DNA of 64,000 nt from Simiduia sp. 21SJ11W-1 (GCF_024138675.1 NZ_CP090959.1:558001-622000); one strand, 5' to 3'. Positions 8,779-18,059 are shown, counted from the first letter of the stretch. Notes: generated by a model not told the origin, from the letters alone. Numbers and translations are program-made.

Positions 8779-9983
8779 TGGATATTGTCAATAAAACCCG
8801 CAATGCATTGGCGGGGCTTGCGTGTGTTTCTGCATTTTTAGGGGCCATGGCCTGCAGTGAAGGCCAGGTGGCACCCGAGGCACAATTGCGCGTGGGCGCA
8901 GAGCAACCGGCGGTGTATCAACCCCTGCTGGCGGGCAAAGCGCTTGGGCTTGTGGTGAATCAAACCTCGCGCGTGGGTGAGCGCCACCTGATTGATGTGC
9001 TTTTAAGCGAACAGCTGAGTGTTAAAAAAGTATTTGCGCTTGAGCACGGGGTGCGCGGCAACGTGGAAAACGGCGGCCATGTAAGTGGCGGTGTGGATGC
9101 GCAAACAGGCCTGCCAATTGTCTCTTTGTATGGCGGCAAGTATGGCCCTGATGCCAGTGATGTCAGCGATCTGGATTGGCTGGTATTTGATATTCAGGAT
9201 GTGGGTGTGCGCTATTACACCTACATCAGCTCGTTGCATTATTTGATGCAGGCATGCGCCGATTTCGATGTGCCGCTGCTGGTGTTGGATCGCCCCAACC
9301 CCAATGGCGATCAAGTGGGCGGCCCGGTGCTTCAGCCCGAATTTAAAAGCTTTGTGGGCATGCACCCGATTCCCTTGGTGCACGGCCTGACGGTGGGTGA
9401 GCTTGCGCACATGATTAACGGCGAGGGCTGGCTTGATGGCGATAAAACCTGCGCGCTGACCGTGGTGCCGGTGGCCGGTTACCACAAGGCCATGCACTAC
9501 TCACTGCCGGTGCGCCCATCGCCTAACCTGCCCAATGATTTGTCGGTGCGTTTATACCCCTCGCTCGGTTTTTTTGAGGGTACAGATGTGAGCATCGGGC
9601 GCGGTACTGATGCCCCGTTTCAAATTATCGGCCACCCGCAAGACACTGTGGGCGAGCTGTATTTCACCCCGGTGCCCAAACCTGGTGCCAGTGAAAACCC
9701 CAAGCATAAGGGCGTGCAATTGCGTGGTGATGCCATAGCGCTCACACCCGCCGAGGCCACCTTCACCATTGATTATGTGGTGAGCTGGTACCAGCGGCTG
9801 GGGCTTGCCCCTGAGGCGTTTTTTAATCGTGCGGCGTTTTTTGACAAGCTGGCCGGTACCGATGCCCTGCGCAAGGCCATTGTGAGTGGCGCCACAACAG
9901 AGGCCATAGAAAGCAGTTGGGCAGCCGACATAGCCGCCTTCAAACAGCAGCGCGCGCCTTATTTGCTCTACCCGGAAAATTAA
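8775..9983 (+). CDS. namZ: NamZ-like exo-beta-N-acetylmuramidase (DUF1343), probable lipoprotein
   Basis: A 402-residue member of DUF1343, the family of Bacillus subtilis YbbC, shown to be an exo-lytic beta-N-acetylmuramidase (NamZ) that removes terminal MurNAc. Typical family segments are GLVVNQTSR, FALEHGVRG, LVFDIQDVGVRYYTY, LDRPNPNG and FEGTDVSIGRGT. A signal peptide ends in LGAMAC (Cys27), a plausible lipobox, so it likely works in the periplasm. ATG 8775 overlaps the lysA stop, indicating coupled translation. In Bacillus the gene sits with murQ, murR and a MurNAc transporter; here murQ and a MurR-like regulator lie within 11 kb, supporting the assignment. Confidence 0.85.
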   Translation: MMDIVNKTRNALAGLACVSAFLGAMACSEGQVAPEAQLRVGAEQPAVYQPLLAGKALGLVVNQTSRVGERHLIDVLLSEQLSVKKVFALEHGVRGNVENGGHVSGGVDAQTGLPIVSLYGGKYGPDASDVSDLDWLVFDIQDVGVRYYTYISSLHYLMQACADFDVPLLVLDRPNPNGDQVGGPVLQPEFKSFVGMHPIPLVHGLTVGELAHMINGEGWLDGDKTCALTVVPVAGYHKAMHYSLPVRPSPNLPNDLSVRLYPSLGFFEGTDVSIGRGTDAPFQIIGHPQDTVGELYFTPVPKPGASENPKHKGVQLRGDAIALTPAEATFTIDYVVSWYQRLGLAPEAFFNRAAFFDKLAGTDALRKAIVSGATTEAIESSWAADIAAFKQQRAPYLLYPEN

Positions 9984-9984
9984 C

Positions 9985-11163
9985 GTGCGGCATATAGATA
10001 ACATTCTTGCGCGCCAGCCGGCGCACCGGTTGATGTCTGTTGATTGCCTGCGCGGGCTGGCCATTGCCGCCATGGTGGTGGTGAACAATCCGGGCAGTTG
10101 GTCTTATGTGTACGCGCCTCTGGCGCACGCCACCTGGCACGGCTGGACGCCCACCGATGTGATCTTCCCGCTGTTTTTATTTGTGGTGGGGGTGTCTATT
10201 GTGCTGGCCAACGGGCGCGCGGAACATTTCCCCAAACCCGGCGCCGGCCACTGGAGCCGGGCGGCAAAGTTGTTCGGCCTGGGGCTTTTTCTGGCGCTGT
10301 TTTATATACAAACCTTTAACCCGGATTTCAACTGGTGGCGCGATCAACTGCTGCAGGTGCGTTGGTTGGGCGTGTTGCAACGCATTGCCCTTGTGTATAT
10401 CGCAAGCTGCTATTTGGTGTGGTTGCTCGATAAGCGCGGGCTGATAATTGCCACGCTGCTGCTATTGGCGCTGCCTTACGCCATGATGTTGTGGGTGCCC
10501 TATGCCGATGCCCAGGGGCAGGTGTATCGCGGGGTGTTAGCACACGGCAATCACTTTTCCGCCTGGCTCGATCAATGGGTGTTGGGCAGTGCGCACGTGT
10601 ATTACAAAACCGCCACGCCCTTTGCCTTCGACCCGGAGGGCTTGCTCACCACCTTGCCGGCCATCGCCAGTTGCCTGCTGGGTGTGCTGGCGGGCTTGCA
10701 GTGGCGAGCAACCCCATCGCACGAGGCCCTGGGCCTTGTGCGCCGCTGGCTGCTGTTGGGCGCGCTGTTGTTGGCGGCAGGCCAGCTGGCGCACCTTTGG
10801 GTGCCCATTAACAAAGCGCTCTGGACGCCCAGCTTCGTGGCAGTGTGCGCCGGTGTGTCTTACATTTTATTGGCACTGTGTTATTACCTTTGTGATGTGC
10901 GCCAGTGGCGGCGGCCCTTTGCGCCGCTTGTGGTATTTGGTGTGAATGCCATTGCGCTGTTTATGCTTGCGGGCGTTGTGGGGCGCTTGCTGGTGATGAT
11001 TCCCGTAGGGGACATGAGCGCCAAGCAGGCCATTTTCAGCCAGTGGCTTGCGCCTTTGCTTGGCAATTACCCGGCCTCACTCACGTTTTCACTGCTGTGC
11101 CTGCTATTGTTTTACGCAGCCATGTGGCAATTATTTAAACGGGGCATTATTTGGAAGGTGTAA
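9985..11163 (+). CDS. HGSNAT/NagX-type membrane acetyltransferase
   Basis: A 392-residue polytopic protein of the heparan-alpha-glucosaminide N-acetyltransferase family (also DUF5009), whose bacterial members are often called NagX. The N-terminal family signature is clear: RLMSVDCLRGLAIAAMVVVN, then HATWHGWTPTDVIFPLFLF. About ten transmembrane segments follow. The family moves acetyl groups from cytosolic acetyl-CoA across the membrane to an amino sugar. Position inside a wall-sugar operon suggests it re-acetylates de-N-acetylated amino sugars or muropeptides in the periplasm (inference). It starts at GTG 9985, one base after the namZ stop; glcD starts immediately after its own stop. Confidence 0.8.
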   Translation: MRHIDNILARQPAHRLMSVDCLRGLAIAAMVVVNNPGSWSYVYAPLAHATWHGWTPTDVIFPLFLFVVGVSIVLANGRAEHFPKPGAGHWSRAAKLFGLGLFLALFYIQTFNPDFNWWRDQLLQVRWLGVLQRIALVYIASCYLVWLLDKRGLIIATLLLLALPYAMMLWVPYADAQGQVYRGVLAHGNHFSAWLDQWVLGSAHVYYKTATPFAFDPEGLLTTLPAIASCLLGVLAGLQWRATPSHEALGLVRRWLLLGALLLAAGQLAHLWVPINKALWTPSFVAVCAGVSYILLALCYYLCDVRQWRRPFAPLVVFGVNAIALFMLAGVVGRLLVMIPVGDMSAKQAIFSQWLAPLLGNYPASLTFSLLCLLLFYAAMWQLFKRGIIWKV

Positions 11164-12579
11164 ATGCTCGCTGAGCTTATTCAAACCTTGCGCGCCCAAC
11201 TGCCCGCCGAGTGCCTGTTAACCGAGCCCGAGCAGCGGGTGGCGTTTGAGTGTGATGCGCTGTCGGTCTATACGGCCTTGCCGGGGCTGGTGGTGCTGGC
11301 GCGCTCCGAGGCCGATGTTGTTGCCGTGGTAAAAGCCTGTGCAACACACAAGGTGCCGCTGGTTAGCCGCGGTGCCGGTACCGGGCTGTCGGCCGGTGCA
11401 CTGCCGCACCCAGATGGCGTGCTGCTGGTTACCGCGCGCATGAACCGCATTTTATCGCTGAATGCCCAAACCCTTACGGCGCGCGTGCAGCCGGGTGTCA
11501 TTAATGCGCGCATCTCCGAGGCTGCGCAGAGCCACCAGTGTTATTACGCGCCCGACCCATCATCACAAATTGCCTGCTCTATTGGTGGCAATGTGGCCGA
11601 AAATGCCGGCGGTGTGCACTGCCTGAAATACGGCGTTACCGTGAACAATGTGATTGGCGCGCGCGTGGTGAATGCCAGCGGCCAGCTGGTGGAGCTGGGC
11701 GGCCAAACCGCAGCCCAGCCGGGCTTTGACTTGTTGGCCTTGGTGCACGGTTCCGAGGGCTGCCTGGGGGTAGTGACCGAAATTACCCTGCGGCTCACGC
11801 CCCTGCCCGAAACTACCCGCACCTTGCTGGCGGAATTTTCCGACGTGCGCAGTGCCTGCGATGCGGTATCTGAAGTGATTGCCAGCGGTGTCATTCCGGC
11901 GGCCCTTGAAATGATGGACGCGCTGGCCATTCGCGCCACCGAGGCCTTTTGCCAGCCGGGCTACGGCGCCGAGGCGCAGGCCGTATTGTTGGTGGATCTG
12001 GATGGCGACCCGGCCGAGGTGCGCGTGGAATGCGAGCTTACCCGCGAGCTGCTCACGCGCGCCGGCGCCCGGCAAGTGCGCGAGGCCAGTACCGAGGCCG
12101 AACGGCTGCGCTGGTGGAAGGGCCGCAAAAGTGCCTTCCCGGCCATCGGGCGCCTGAGCCCGGATTACTATTGCATTGATGGCACAGTGCCGCGCGGCAA
12201 AATTGGCGATCTGCTCGATTTTATTGGCCAGGCGGCACTGCGTTATCAATTGCAGGTGGCCAACGTGTTTCACGCAGGCGACGGCAACTTACACCCCATT
12301 ATCATGTTTGATAACAGCAAGCCCGGTGAGCTTGCGCGCACCGAGCAGTTGGCCGGTGAAATTCTGGAGGCTTGCATTGCCGCTGGCGGCACCATTACCG
12401 GCGAGCACGGTGTGGGCGTTGAAAAAATTCGCCAGATGGCCAGCCAGTTTTCCGAGCCTGAAATTGCCCAGTTGCTGGCGCTGAAAGCGGCGCTGGATGA
12501 ACACAACCTGCTCAACCCCGATAAACTGATTCCCTCGCTCGCGCGTTGCCGCGAGTACCGACTGTTGAAACAACAATGA
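11164..12579 (+). CDS. glcD: FAD-linked glycolate/D-lactate oxidase subunit GlcD
   Basis: A 471-residue flavoprotein with an N-terminal FAD-binding type 4 (PCMH) domain (SRGAGTGLSAGALP, then PSSQIACSIGGNVAENAGG) and a C-terminal FAD-oxidase domain ending in the conserved HAGDGNLHP and TITGEHGVG segments. With GlcE and GlcF it forms a membrane-associated complex that oxidises a D-2-hydroxyacid and passes electrons to quinone. GlcDEF normally uses glycolate and also accepts D-lactate. Here MurQ, encoded just downstream, produces D-lactate, so that is the likely substrate in context (inference). ATG follows directly on the preceding stop; the ATGA overlap with glcE indicates coupling. Confidence 0.9.
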   Translation: MLAELIQTLRAQLPAECLLTEPEQRVAFECDALSVYTALPGLVVLARSEADVVAVVKACATHKVPLVSRGAGTGLSAGALPHPDGVLLVTARMNRILSLNAQTLTARVQPGVINARISEAAQSHQCYYAPDPSSQIACSIGGNVAENAGGVHCLKYGVTVNNVIGARVVNASGQLVELGGQTAAQPGFDLLALVHGSEGCLGVVTEITLRLTPLPETTRTLLAEFSDVRSACDAVSEVIASGVIPAALEMMDALAIRATEAFCQPGYGAEAQAVLLVDLDGDPAEVRVECELTRELLTRAGARQVREASTEAERLRWWKGRKSAFPAIGRLSPDYYCIDGTVPRGKIGDLLDFIGQAALRYQLQVANVFHAGDGNLHPIIMFDNSKPGELARTEQLAGEILEACIAAGGTITGEHGVGVEKIRQMASQFSEPEIAQLLALKAALDEHNLLNPDKLIPSLARCREYRLLKQQ

Positions 12580-13658
12580 CCGATCAAAGTTTGAGCCTCT
12601 GCTCGGCGGTGAACCACGCCATTACCCGGCGCATTAATGGCGACCTTTTGGCGTTGCGCCTGCGTGGCGGTGGTACCCGTGTTGCCCCTTTGCCCGAAGC
12701 GCTCGATTGCAGCGGCCACACGGGCATCATGAGCTATCAACCCGAAGAGCTGGTAGTGCGCGTGCGCGCCGGTACCCGGCTGCGCAAATTGCAATCGGTG
12801 TTGCTGGCGCAAGGCCAACAGCTGGCGGCGGATATTCCGGTGCCGGGGCCGGCCAGCACCGTGGGTGGTGCCATTGCCATGGGCACCGATGGCCCCGGGC
12901 GCTTTTACGGCAACGCGCTGCGCGATGCGGTGTTGGGTTGCCAGCTGATTAACGGCCAGGGTGAGCGGGTAACCTTTGGCGGGCAGGTAATGAAAAATGT
13001 TGCCGGCTACGATGTGCCGAGGCTACAAGTGGGCGCGCGCGGCACCTTGGGGTTGCTGCTTGATGTGTCGCTCAAAGTGGTACCGGTGCCGGAGGCGAGC
13101 CTTTCGTTTAGTGAGGCCATAAGCCCCCAGCACTTGAGCGCGCGCTGGCTACAGCTACACGCGTTACGGCCGTTTTTGCGCAGCGCCCTTTACGATGGCA
13201 GCCACTTGCACTTTGTGTTGGCCGGGCGCGCACAGGCGCTCACAGCAAAGGTGAGTGCAGCAGGGCTTGGTGCACACCGCAGCAGTTTTAACTGGGGCGA
13301 TGTAGCGGCCTGGCAGCTGCCTGTTTTTACCGGCGAAAGTTTGGCCTGTATGGTGTTGCCCGCGCCCTTGCCCATGGATATGTACCAGCCACAGTGGCTG
13401 CTCGATTGGGCGGCCACCCGCGTGTGGGTGGCCAATGGTAACCATCGGGCGCTCGCGCAACTGGCCGCCAGTTTAGGGGGCTTTTTGCAGGTGCTGCGGG
13501 GGCCTGCCGTTCCAAATCTTGGCCCGGGTCAGGTGCATTGGCACCGGCAAATCAAGGCGGCTTTTGACCCGCACAATATTTTTAACCCGGTAATTTTTCA
13601 CACGCATTTCCAGGCGGCCTCGCCCCTGGATGAGGGGGCCGCGTGCAGGTCAATCTAG
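12576..13658 (+). CDS. glcE: Glycolate/D-lactate oxidase FAD-binding subunit GlcE
   Basis: A 360-residue protein with a FAD-binding type 4 domain: RLRGGGTRV, LAADIPVPGPASTVGGAIA and GQVMKNVAGYDVPRL, the last very typical of GlcE. It lacks the long oxidase domain of GlcD, as expected. I choose ATG 12576, which overlaps the glcD stop as ATGA; a further upstream TTG exists inside glcD but is unnecessary. Its end overlaps the glcF start by 16 bases. It acts only as part of the GlcDEF complex. Confidence 0.9.
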   Translation: MTDQSLSLCSAVNHAITRRINGDLLALRLRGGGTRVAPLPEALDCSGHTGIMSYQPEELVVRVRAGTRLRKLQSVLLAQGQQLAADIPVPGPASTVGGAIAMGTDGPGRFYGNALRDAVLGCQLINGQGERVTFGGQVMKNVAGYDVPRLQVGARGTLGLLLDVSLKVVPVPEASLSFSEAISPQHLSARWLQLHALRPFLRSALYDGSHLHFVLAGRAQALTAKVSAAGLGAHRSSFNWGDVAAWQLPVFTGESLACMVLPAPLPMDMYQPQWLLDWAATRVWVANGNHRALAQLAASLGGFLQVLRGPAVPNLGPGQVHWHRQIKAAFDPHNIFNPVIFHTHFQAASPLDEGAACRSI

Positions 13659-14929
13659 TTGAAAACCTGTTGACCGAAGCCCGGCAAGACAAGGCGCAAG
13701 CGGTGCTGAATGCCTGTGTACACTGCGGCTTTTGTACTGCCACTTGCCCCACCTACCTGCACACCGGCAACGAGCTAGACAGCCCCCGTGGGCGTATTTA
13801 TCTCATTAAAAACATGCTTGAAACTGGTGAGGCGAGTGAAGTGACCCAAACCCATCTGGATCGCTGCCTGACCTGCCAAAGTTGTGAAACCACCTGCCCA
13901 TCGGGTGTGGAATATCACGCGCTCTTGGCCATCGGGCGCGAGACGGTAGATAAGCTCGCGCCTGCCAATCGCGTGCGGGCAGCCAGCCGCTGGTTGATCA
14001 GAAAGTTAATGTTAAACCGCCCCCTGGTATTCGGCGCCTTTCGCATTGCCCGCGCACTGCGTGCGCTAGTGCCGGCCGCGCTTGCCCGCACCTGGTTGCC
14101 GCGCACGCGTTTCGATGCCGATTGGGATTACCCTGCACGCGGTGATCAGGGCGTTGAACAAGAGCAGGTAAGGCCTGCCTTTACCCGCAAAGTGCTGGTG
14201 CAAAGCGGCTGTGTGCAGCCGGCGTTGCGGCCCGATACCGACCGGGCGCTGGCCATTGTGCTGGCCTATTTTGGTGTGGATGTCGAGTTCGTCACCGGCG
14301 CCGGTTGTTGCGGCGCGCTCAATAGCCACACCGGCGATGAGCCAGCCGCACGCGCGCAGGCACTGCAGAATTTAAGCGCCTGGGAAGCCCTGCTTGCCGC
14401 ACAAAAAGAAGCCGAGGTGCTGGCTATTGTGTCAAGCGCCAGCGGGTGCGGAGCACAGCTGGCCGATTACCCGAATTTGCTAATGGACGACGCGGGCGCA
14501 CAAGCCCGAGCGCGCACATTGTGCAGCCTGCTGCGTGACCCGGCGGAACTCGTGTGGTGGTTAATGGAGCAGTCGCCCCAGACGGCATTGCCGGATTTAA
14601 CGGGTGAAAATTTGAGTTTTCATTGCCCTTGCACTTTGCAGCACGCCTTAAAACTTTCCGGGCGGGTTGAGCAAATTTTCGCGCGCATGGGTGTCAGTTT
14701 ACCCGCCGTTGAAGACAGCCACCTGTGTTGTGGTTCTGCCGGCAGTTATTCGTTGCTGCAGCCGGCCATGGCGCGCACCCTGCGCGACGACAAGCTCGAC
14801 AAGCTATTGGCCAGCGAGCCCGCGCAAATCATCACCGCCAATGTGGGCTGCCAGTTGCACCTGCAAGGGGGAACCGAAAAGCCTGTGCGCCATTGGTTGG
14901 AGATTTTGGCAGAGGCTATGGATGGGTGA
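13643..14929 (+). CDS. glcF: Glycolate/D-lactate oxidase iron-sulfur subunit GlcF
   Basis: A 428-residue iron-sulfur protein. Two 4Fe-4S motifs are visible, CVHCGFCTATCP (~residues 27-38) and CLTCQSCETTCP (~76-87). Two cysteine-rich CCG domains follow (GCCGAL at ~220; CPCTLQH, then CCGSAGSY, near the end). It carries electrons from the flavin subunits to the quinone pool. It starts at GTG 13643 inside the end of glcE. It is the last gene of the rightward operon; heptamer repeats and a bidirectional terminator follow. Confidence 0.9.
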   Translation: MQVNLVENLLTEARQDKAQAVLNACVHCGFCTATCPTYLHTGNELDSPRGRIYLIKNMLETGEASEVTQTHLDRCLTCQSCETTCPSGVEYHALLAIGRETVDKLAPANRVRAASRWLIRKLMLNRPLVFGAFRIARALRALVPAALARTWLPRTRFDADWDYPARGDQGVEQEQVRPAFTRKVLVQSGCVQPALRPDTDRALAIVLAYFGVDVEFVTGAGCCGALNSHTGDEPAARAQALQNLSAWEALLAAQKEAEVLAIVSSASGCGAQLADYPNLLMDDAGAQARARTLCSLLRDPAELVWWLMEQSPQTALPDLTGENLSFHCPCTLQHALKLSGRVEQIFARMGVSLPAVEDSHLCCGSAGSYSLLQPAMARTLRDDKLDKLLASEPAQIITANVGCQLHLQGGTEKPVRHWLEILAEAMDG

Positions 14930-14937
14930 CGGTTGCT

Positions 14938-14979
14938 AGTTGACAGTTGACAGTTGACAGTTGACAGTTGACAGTTGAC
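14938..14979. repeat. Six perfect tandem copies of AGTTGAC
   Basis: Six uninterrupted 7-base units end-to-end, nine bases after the glcF stop codon. Each junction reads TTGACA, so the array contains repeated -35-like hexamers. Copy number is likely to vary by slippage. A second heptamer array follows after four bases. Confidence 0.95.
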
Positions 14980-14983
14980 AGTT

Positions 14984-15032
14984 AAAAGCGAAAAGCGAAA
15001 AGCGAAAAGCGAAAAGCGAAAAGCGAAAAGCG
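14984..15032. repeat. Seven perfect tandem copies of AAAAGCG
   Basis: Seven uninterrupted 7-base units directly downstream of the AGTTGAC array and upstream of the bidirectional terminator between glcF and murQ. No known repeat family is recognised. Units with no spacers rule out a CRISPR. Confidence 0.95.
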
Positions 15033-15100
15033 ATGGCGTTGTGCGTTGATAGAGCCTTCGTGTGTCACACTGTTTCAGGATGGGGTAGTGCCCAAAATAA

Positions 15101-15126
15101 AAAGCCCGCTGAATTTCGCGGGCTTT
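15101..15126. terminator. Bidirectional terminator between glcF and murQ
   Basis: A perfect nine-base stem AAAGCCCGC/GCGGGCTTT with an eight-base loop is flanked by A residues on the left and T residues on the right, so it can end both the rightward glc operon and the leftward mur operon. Confidence 0.9.
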
Positions 15127-15159
15127 TTTGTGTGGGGTTTGTAAAAAAGTTTCTAGTTT

Positions 15160-16086
15160 CTAGCTTGCGGCCTCGGCTTGTTGCAGGGCCAGGCGTAAAA
15201 AGCCGTTGGCGTTTTCGAGTGCGCGTTGGGCTTCGTTGCGGGGCAGGCCTGACAGAATCATCATGATGGCAAGTTTGGCGTTGTGCTCGCACTGGCTCAA
15301 GGTGGCGTCGGCTTCCTCGAGTGTGGCGCCGGTGGCCTCCATGACAATACGGCGGGTGCGCCCCACCAGTTTTGCGTTGGTGGCTTTTACATCCACCATC
15401 AGGTTGTAAAAACTTTTACCCTGGCGAATCATGGCGGCGGTGGTGAGCATATTGAGCACCAGTTTTTGTGCAGTACCGGCTTTCATGCGGGTAGAACCCG
15501 TGAGAATTTCCGGGCCCACTTCAGGCAGCAGGGCGATGTCTGCCTCGTTGGCAATTTGTGCCACGCGGTTGCAGCTCAGGGCCACGGTGGTGCAGCCGAG
15601 TTTGCGGGCGTAGCGCAGGCCACCAATCACATAGGGCGTGCGGCCGCTGGCGGCAATGCCCACCACCACATCATTGGCACTCAGGTTGATGCCTTTTAAA
15701 TCCGCTTCGCCGAGTTCCGGGTTGTCTTCGGCGCCTTCCTGGGCGCGGTAGATGGCGGGTTCGCCGCCGGCAATCAACGCCACCACCTGGCTTTCATCTG
15801 TGCCGTAGGTGGGCGGGCATTCCACGGCGTCGAGAATGCCCAGCCGGCCACTGGTGCCTGCGCCCATGTAAACCAGGCGCCCGCCGTTGTTAAAGGCGGC
15901 CACTATGGCATCTACCGCTTCGGCAATTTGCGGCAATACCGCGCGCACGGCGGCGGGCACTTCGGCATCGGCATCGTTAATCTTTTTCAAGATTTCCTGG
16001 GTGGGCAGCAGGTCGATGTCTTGGGTGTTGGGGTTGCGTGCTTCGGAGGCCAGGCCCCCCAACTCGTGTATTAATTCAGGGTTCAT
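15160..16086 (-). CDS. murQ: N-acetylmuramic acid 6-phosphate etherase
   Basis: A 308-residue SIS-domain lyase that cleaves MurNAc-6-phosphate to GlcNAc-6-phosphate and D-lactate in the cytoplasm. Signature segments are [18 protein letters not shown] and [11 protein letters not shown]. The two catalytic glutamates correspond to Glu89 (AVEC) and Glu120 (EGAED), with the same spacing as Glu83/Glu114 of the E. coli enzyme. [13 protein letters not shown] follows. Length is normal. Its start overlaps the end of anmK by 11 bases. It is the last gene of the leftward operon symporter-kinase-anmK-murQ, so both phosphorylated products of those kinases converge on it. Confidence 0.96.
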   Translation of the reverse strand: MNPELIHELGGLASEARNPNTQDIDLLPTQEILKKINDADAEVPAAVRAVLPQIAEAVDAIVAAFNNGGRLVYMGAGTSGRLGILDAVECPPTYGTDESQVVALIAGGEPAIYRAQEGAEDNPELGEADLKGINLSANDVVVGIAASGRTPYVIGGLRYARKLGCTTVALSCNRVAQIANEADIALLPEVGPEILTGSTRMKAGTAQKLVLNMLTTAAMIRQGKSFYNLMVDVKATNAKLVGRTRRIVMEATGATLEEADATLSQCEHNAKLAIMMILSGLPRNEAQRALENANGFLRLALQQAEAAS

Positions 16087-17182
16087 TCACTGTTAGCCGT
16101 AGGTTGGGTGCAAAGTAAATAGCGCCGGCCACGGTGTTCTCAGAGGCGCCAGTGGCACCTGCGAGCCGGAGCGGCACTTGGTTAAGCGTAGCGCGGGCAA
16201 ACCAGGCGAAGGCCATGGCCTCCAGGTAGTCGGGGTTCACGCCGAGGTGTTCACTGCTGTAGGTGGCGCGCTTGGTGCGCTGGGTGAGCCGCTCCATGAG
16301 CAGTTGGTTGTGGGCACCGCCGCCGCACACCACCAGGTCGCCAGGCGGGAGCCCGGCCAGCGCCTGTGAAACGCAGGCGGCGGTAAATTCAGTTAGCGTG
16401 GCCTGCACGTCGGCGGCGGCCAGATTGCGGCCATCGAGGTGGCGCGCCAGAAAGTCTGCGTTGAATAACTCGCGCCCGGTACTTTTGGGCGGCGGCTCCT
16501 GCACAAAAGGGGTAGCCATAAATGCCGCCAGCAAGGCGTCATCTACGCGCCCGGTGCGGGCCCAGTCACCACCGGCATCGTAGTCGTAGCCGCGCTGTTG
16601 TTTTATCCAGCCGTCCATCAATACATTGCCCGGGCCCACGTCAAAGCCGCCCATTACCCGCTCGCCTTCAAGGTGGGTCAGGTTGGCCATGCCGCCCAGG
16701 TTCAATACATAGCGGTGCCCGTGGGTGGCAAACAGTTGTGCGTGAAAGGCCGGCGCAAGGGGCGCGCCCTGGCCACCGGCGGCCACATCGGCGCGGCGGA
16801 AATCCGTGACGGTGGTGATACCGGTTTGGCGGGCAATGCGGTTGGCATCGCCAATTTGCAGGCTGTTGGCAAAGGGGCCAGTGGGGTAATGGGCCAGGGT
16901 TTGGCCGTGGCTGCCAATGGCGATAACGCGGTCTTTGCGGGTGATCAGTTGGTTGGCGGCATCGGCAAATTGCAGCCCCAGTTGGGCGTCTATGGCGCAC
17001 AGTTCGGGCAGGCTCAGGTGTTGTTCATCGAGCACGCGCAGCAGGCGCTCGCGCAGCTGATCGTGCAGCGGAGCATAGTGGTGGCGCACCAGCTCGCACT
17101 GTTGATCGTTGATGTTCACCAATACGGCGTCTATGCCGTCGAGACTCGTGCCTGACATCAGGCCAATGTATAAACCGTCCAC
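16076..17182 (-). CDS. anmK: 1,6-anhydro-N-acetylmuramic acid kinase
   Basis: A ~368-residue sugar kinase that opens and phosphorylates anhydro-MurNAc to MurNAc-6-phosphate, the MurQ substrate. The N-terminus [18 protein letters not shown] is diagnostic, and [27 protein letters not shown] and VCGGGAHN follow. I place the start at GTG 17182, with GAGG five bases upstream, 7 bases beyond the kinase stop; an in-frame GTG at 17230 would overlap the kinase by 41 bases. Presence of both AnmK and a free-sugar kinase implies use of anhydro-sugars from lytic transglycosylases and of reducing MurNAc. Confidence 0.93.
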   Translation of the reverse strand: MDGLYIGLMSGTSLDGIDAVLVNINDQQCELVRHHYAPLHDQLRERLLRVLDEQHLSLPELCAIDAQLGLQFADAANQLITRKDRVIAIGSHGQTLAHYPTGPFANSLQIGDANRIARQTGITTVTDFRRADVAAGGQGAPLAPAFHAQLFATHGHRYVLNLGGMANLTHLEGERVMGGFDVGPGNVLMDGWIKQQRGYDYDAGGDWARTGRVDDALLAAFMATPFVQEPPPKSTGRELFNADFLARHLDGRNLAAADVQATLTEFTAACVSQALAGLPPGDLVVCGGGAHNQLLMERLTQRTKRATYSSEHLGVNPDYLEAMAFAWFARATLNQVPLRLAGATGASENTVAGAIYFAPNLRLTVNEP

Positions 17183-17189
17183 TAAAACC

Positions 17190-18059
17190 TCAGCTAAATT
17201 GATGGCGCTGGCGCGCCAGGGTGCAGGCACCGTCGAGCGCGGTACCTTTGGGCGCCACTAATTTAGCGCGTAGGTCGGGAGACAGTAAATCACTCATGTT
17301 CTGCGCCAGGCCTCCGAGCAAGGTGATGGGCAGGTCTTGATCGCCCGAGGCTGCGCGAATCAGTTGCTCTACTTCACTGGCGGTTTTGCGGGCAATTTTT
17401 TGTGCCAGTGGGCAATAGGGCAGAAACTCGAATACCGCCGGTGCCAGGGCTGCATATTCTTTGGGGCCGGCCTGGCTTAACCAGCGCAGTATGGCCGCAC
17501 GCTCACGGCCCACCTGTTCTACCACATGGCGCGATAGTTTGGTTTGCGGCTCGCCGTGCAAATCCAGTTCCCATAGCAGTGCGCGCACGGCACTTTTGCC
17601 CACCGCCGCACCGCTGCCTTCATCGCCTACGGCCAGGCCCCAGCCACCAACCTGGGTGATCTTGCCGTCGGCCGACAGGCGCATGGCCACAGACCCTGTG
17701 CCTACGGCCACCATCACCATAGGCTCACCGGCGCCCGCGCCCAGGAGCGAGGTTTGCGCATCGGTGGTGATGTGCACGCTGGCGTAGCCTGCATTGGTGA
17801 GTGCGGTGTGTACCGCTTGGGCGGCGTCTGACTTGCCAGCGCCGGCAAGGCCCGCGGCTAAATGTACCTGTTCAGGCGTAAGGCCCGCCTCGGTGAGCAG
17901 CTGGTGACACACGTCTTGCACGGTGGCTATGGCCTGGGTGAGATCGTTGGTGAGCGAGGCCGCGCCTGCGCGCCGCTCGCACAGGGTGCCGTCACTGTTA
18001 CACAGGCGCGCGACGCACTTGGTGGCGCCGCCGTCTACTCCCAGGTAGTAGTGGCTCAT
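17190..18059 (-). CDS. BadF/BadG-type N-acetyl amino-sugar kinase (MurK-like)
   Basis: A 289-residue ASKHA-fold kinase. The phosphate loop YLGVDGGATKCVA opens the protein; VAVGTGSVAMRL and GGWGLAVGDEGSGAAVG are typical of N-acetylglucosamine/MurNAc kinases of this family. It probably phosphorylates MurNAc and perhaps GlcNAc at O6 with ATP. The reading frame is open far upstream, but the real start is ATG 18059, overlapping the symporter stop as ATGA. In Tannerella forsythia a transporter-kinase-murQ set (murT, murK, murQ) serves MurNAc uptake, and the order here is the same with anmK inserted. Confidence 0.82.
   Translation of the reverse strand: MSHYYLGVDGGATKCVARLCNSDGTLCERRAGAASLTNDLTQAIATVQDVCHQLLTEAGLTPEQVHLAAGLAGAGKSDAAQAVHTALTNAGYASVHITTDAQTSLLGAGAGEPMVMVAVGTGSVAMRLSADGKITQVGGWGLAVGDEGSGAAVGKSAVRALLWELDLHGEPQTKLSRHVVEQVGRERAAILRWLSQAGPKEYAALAPAVFEFLPYCPLAQKIARKTASEVEQLIRAASGDQDLPITLLGGLAQNMSDLLSPDLRAKLVAPKGTALDGACTLARQRHQFS

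Noticed and set aside
11164-14929. Glycolate utilisation operon in its usual sense
   Set aside because: No glcC, glcB or glcG nearby; the genes close a wall-degradation operon, so D-lactate is the favoured substrate, although glycolate cannot be excluded.
14938-15032. CRISPR array
   Set aside because: Units are 7 bases with no spacers, and no cas gene is present.
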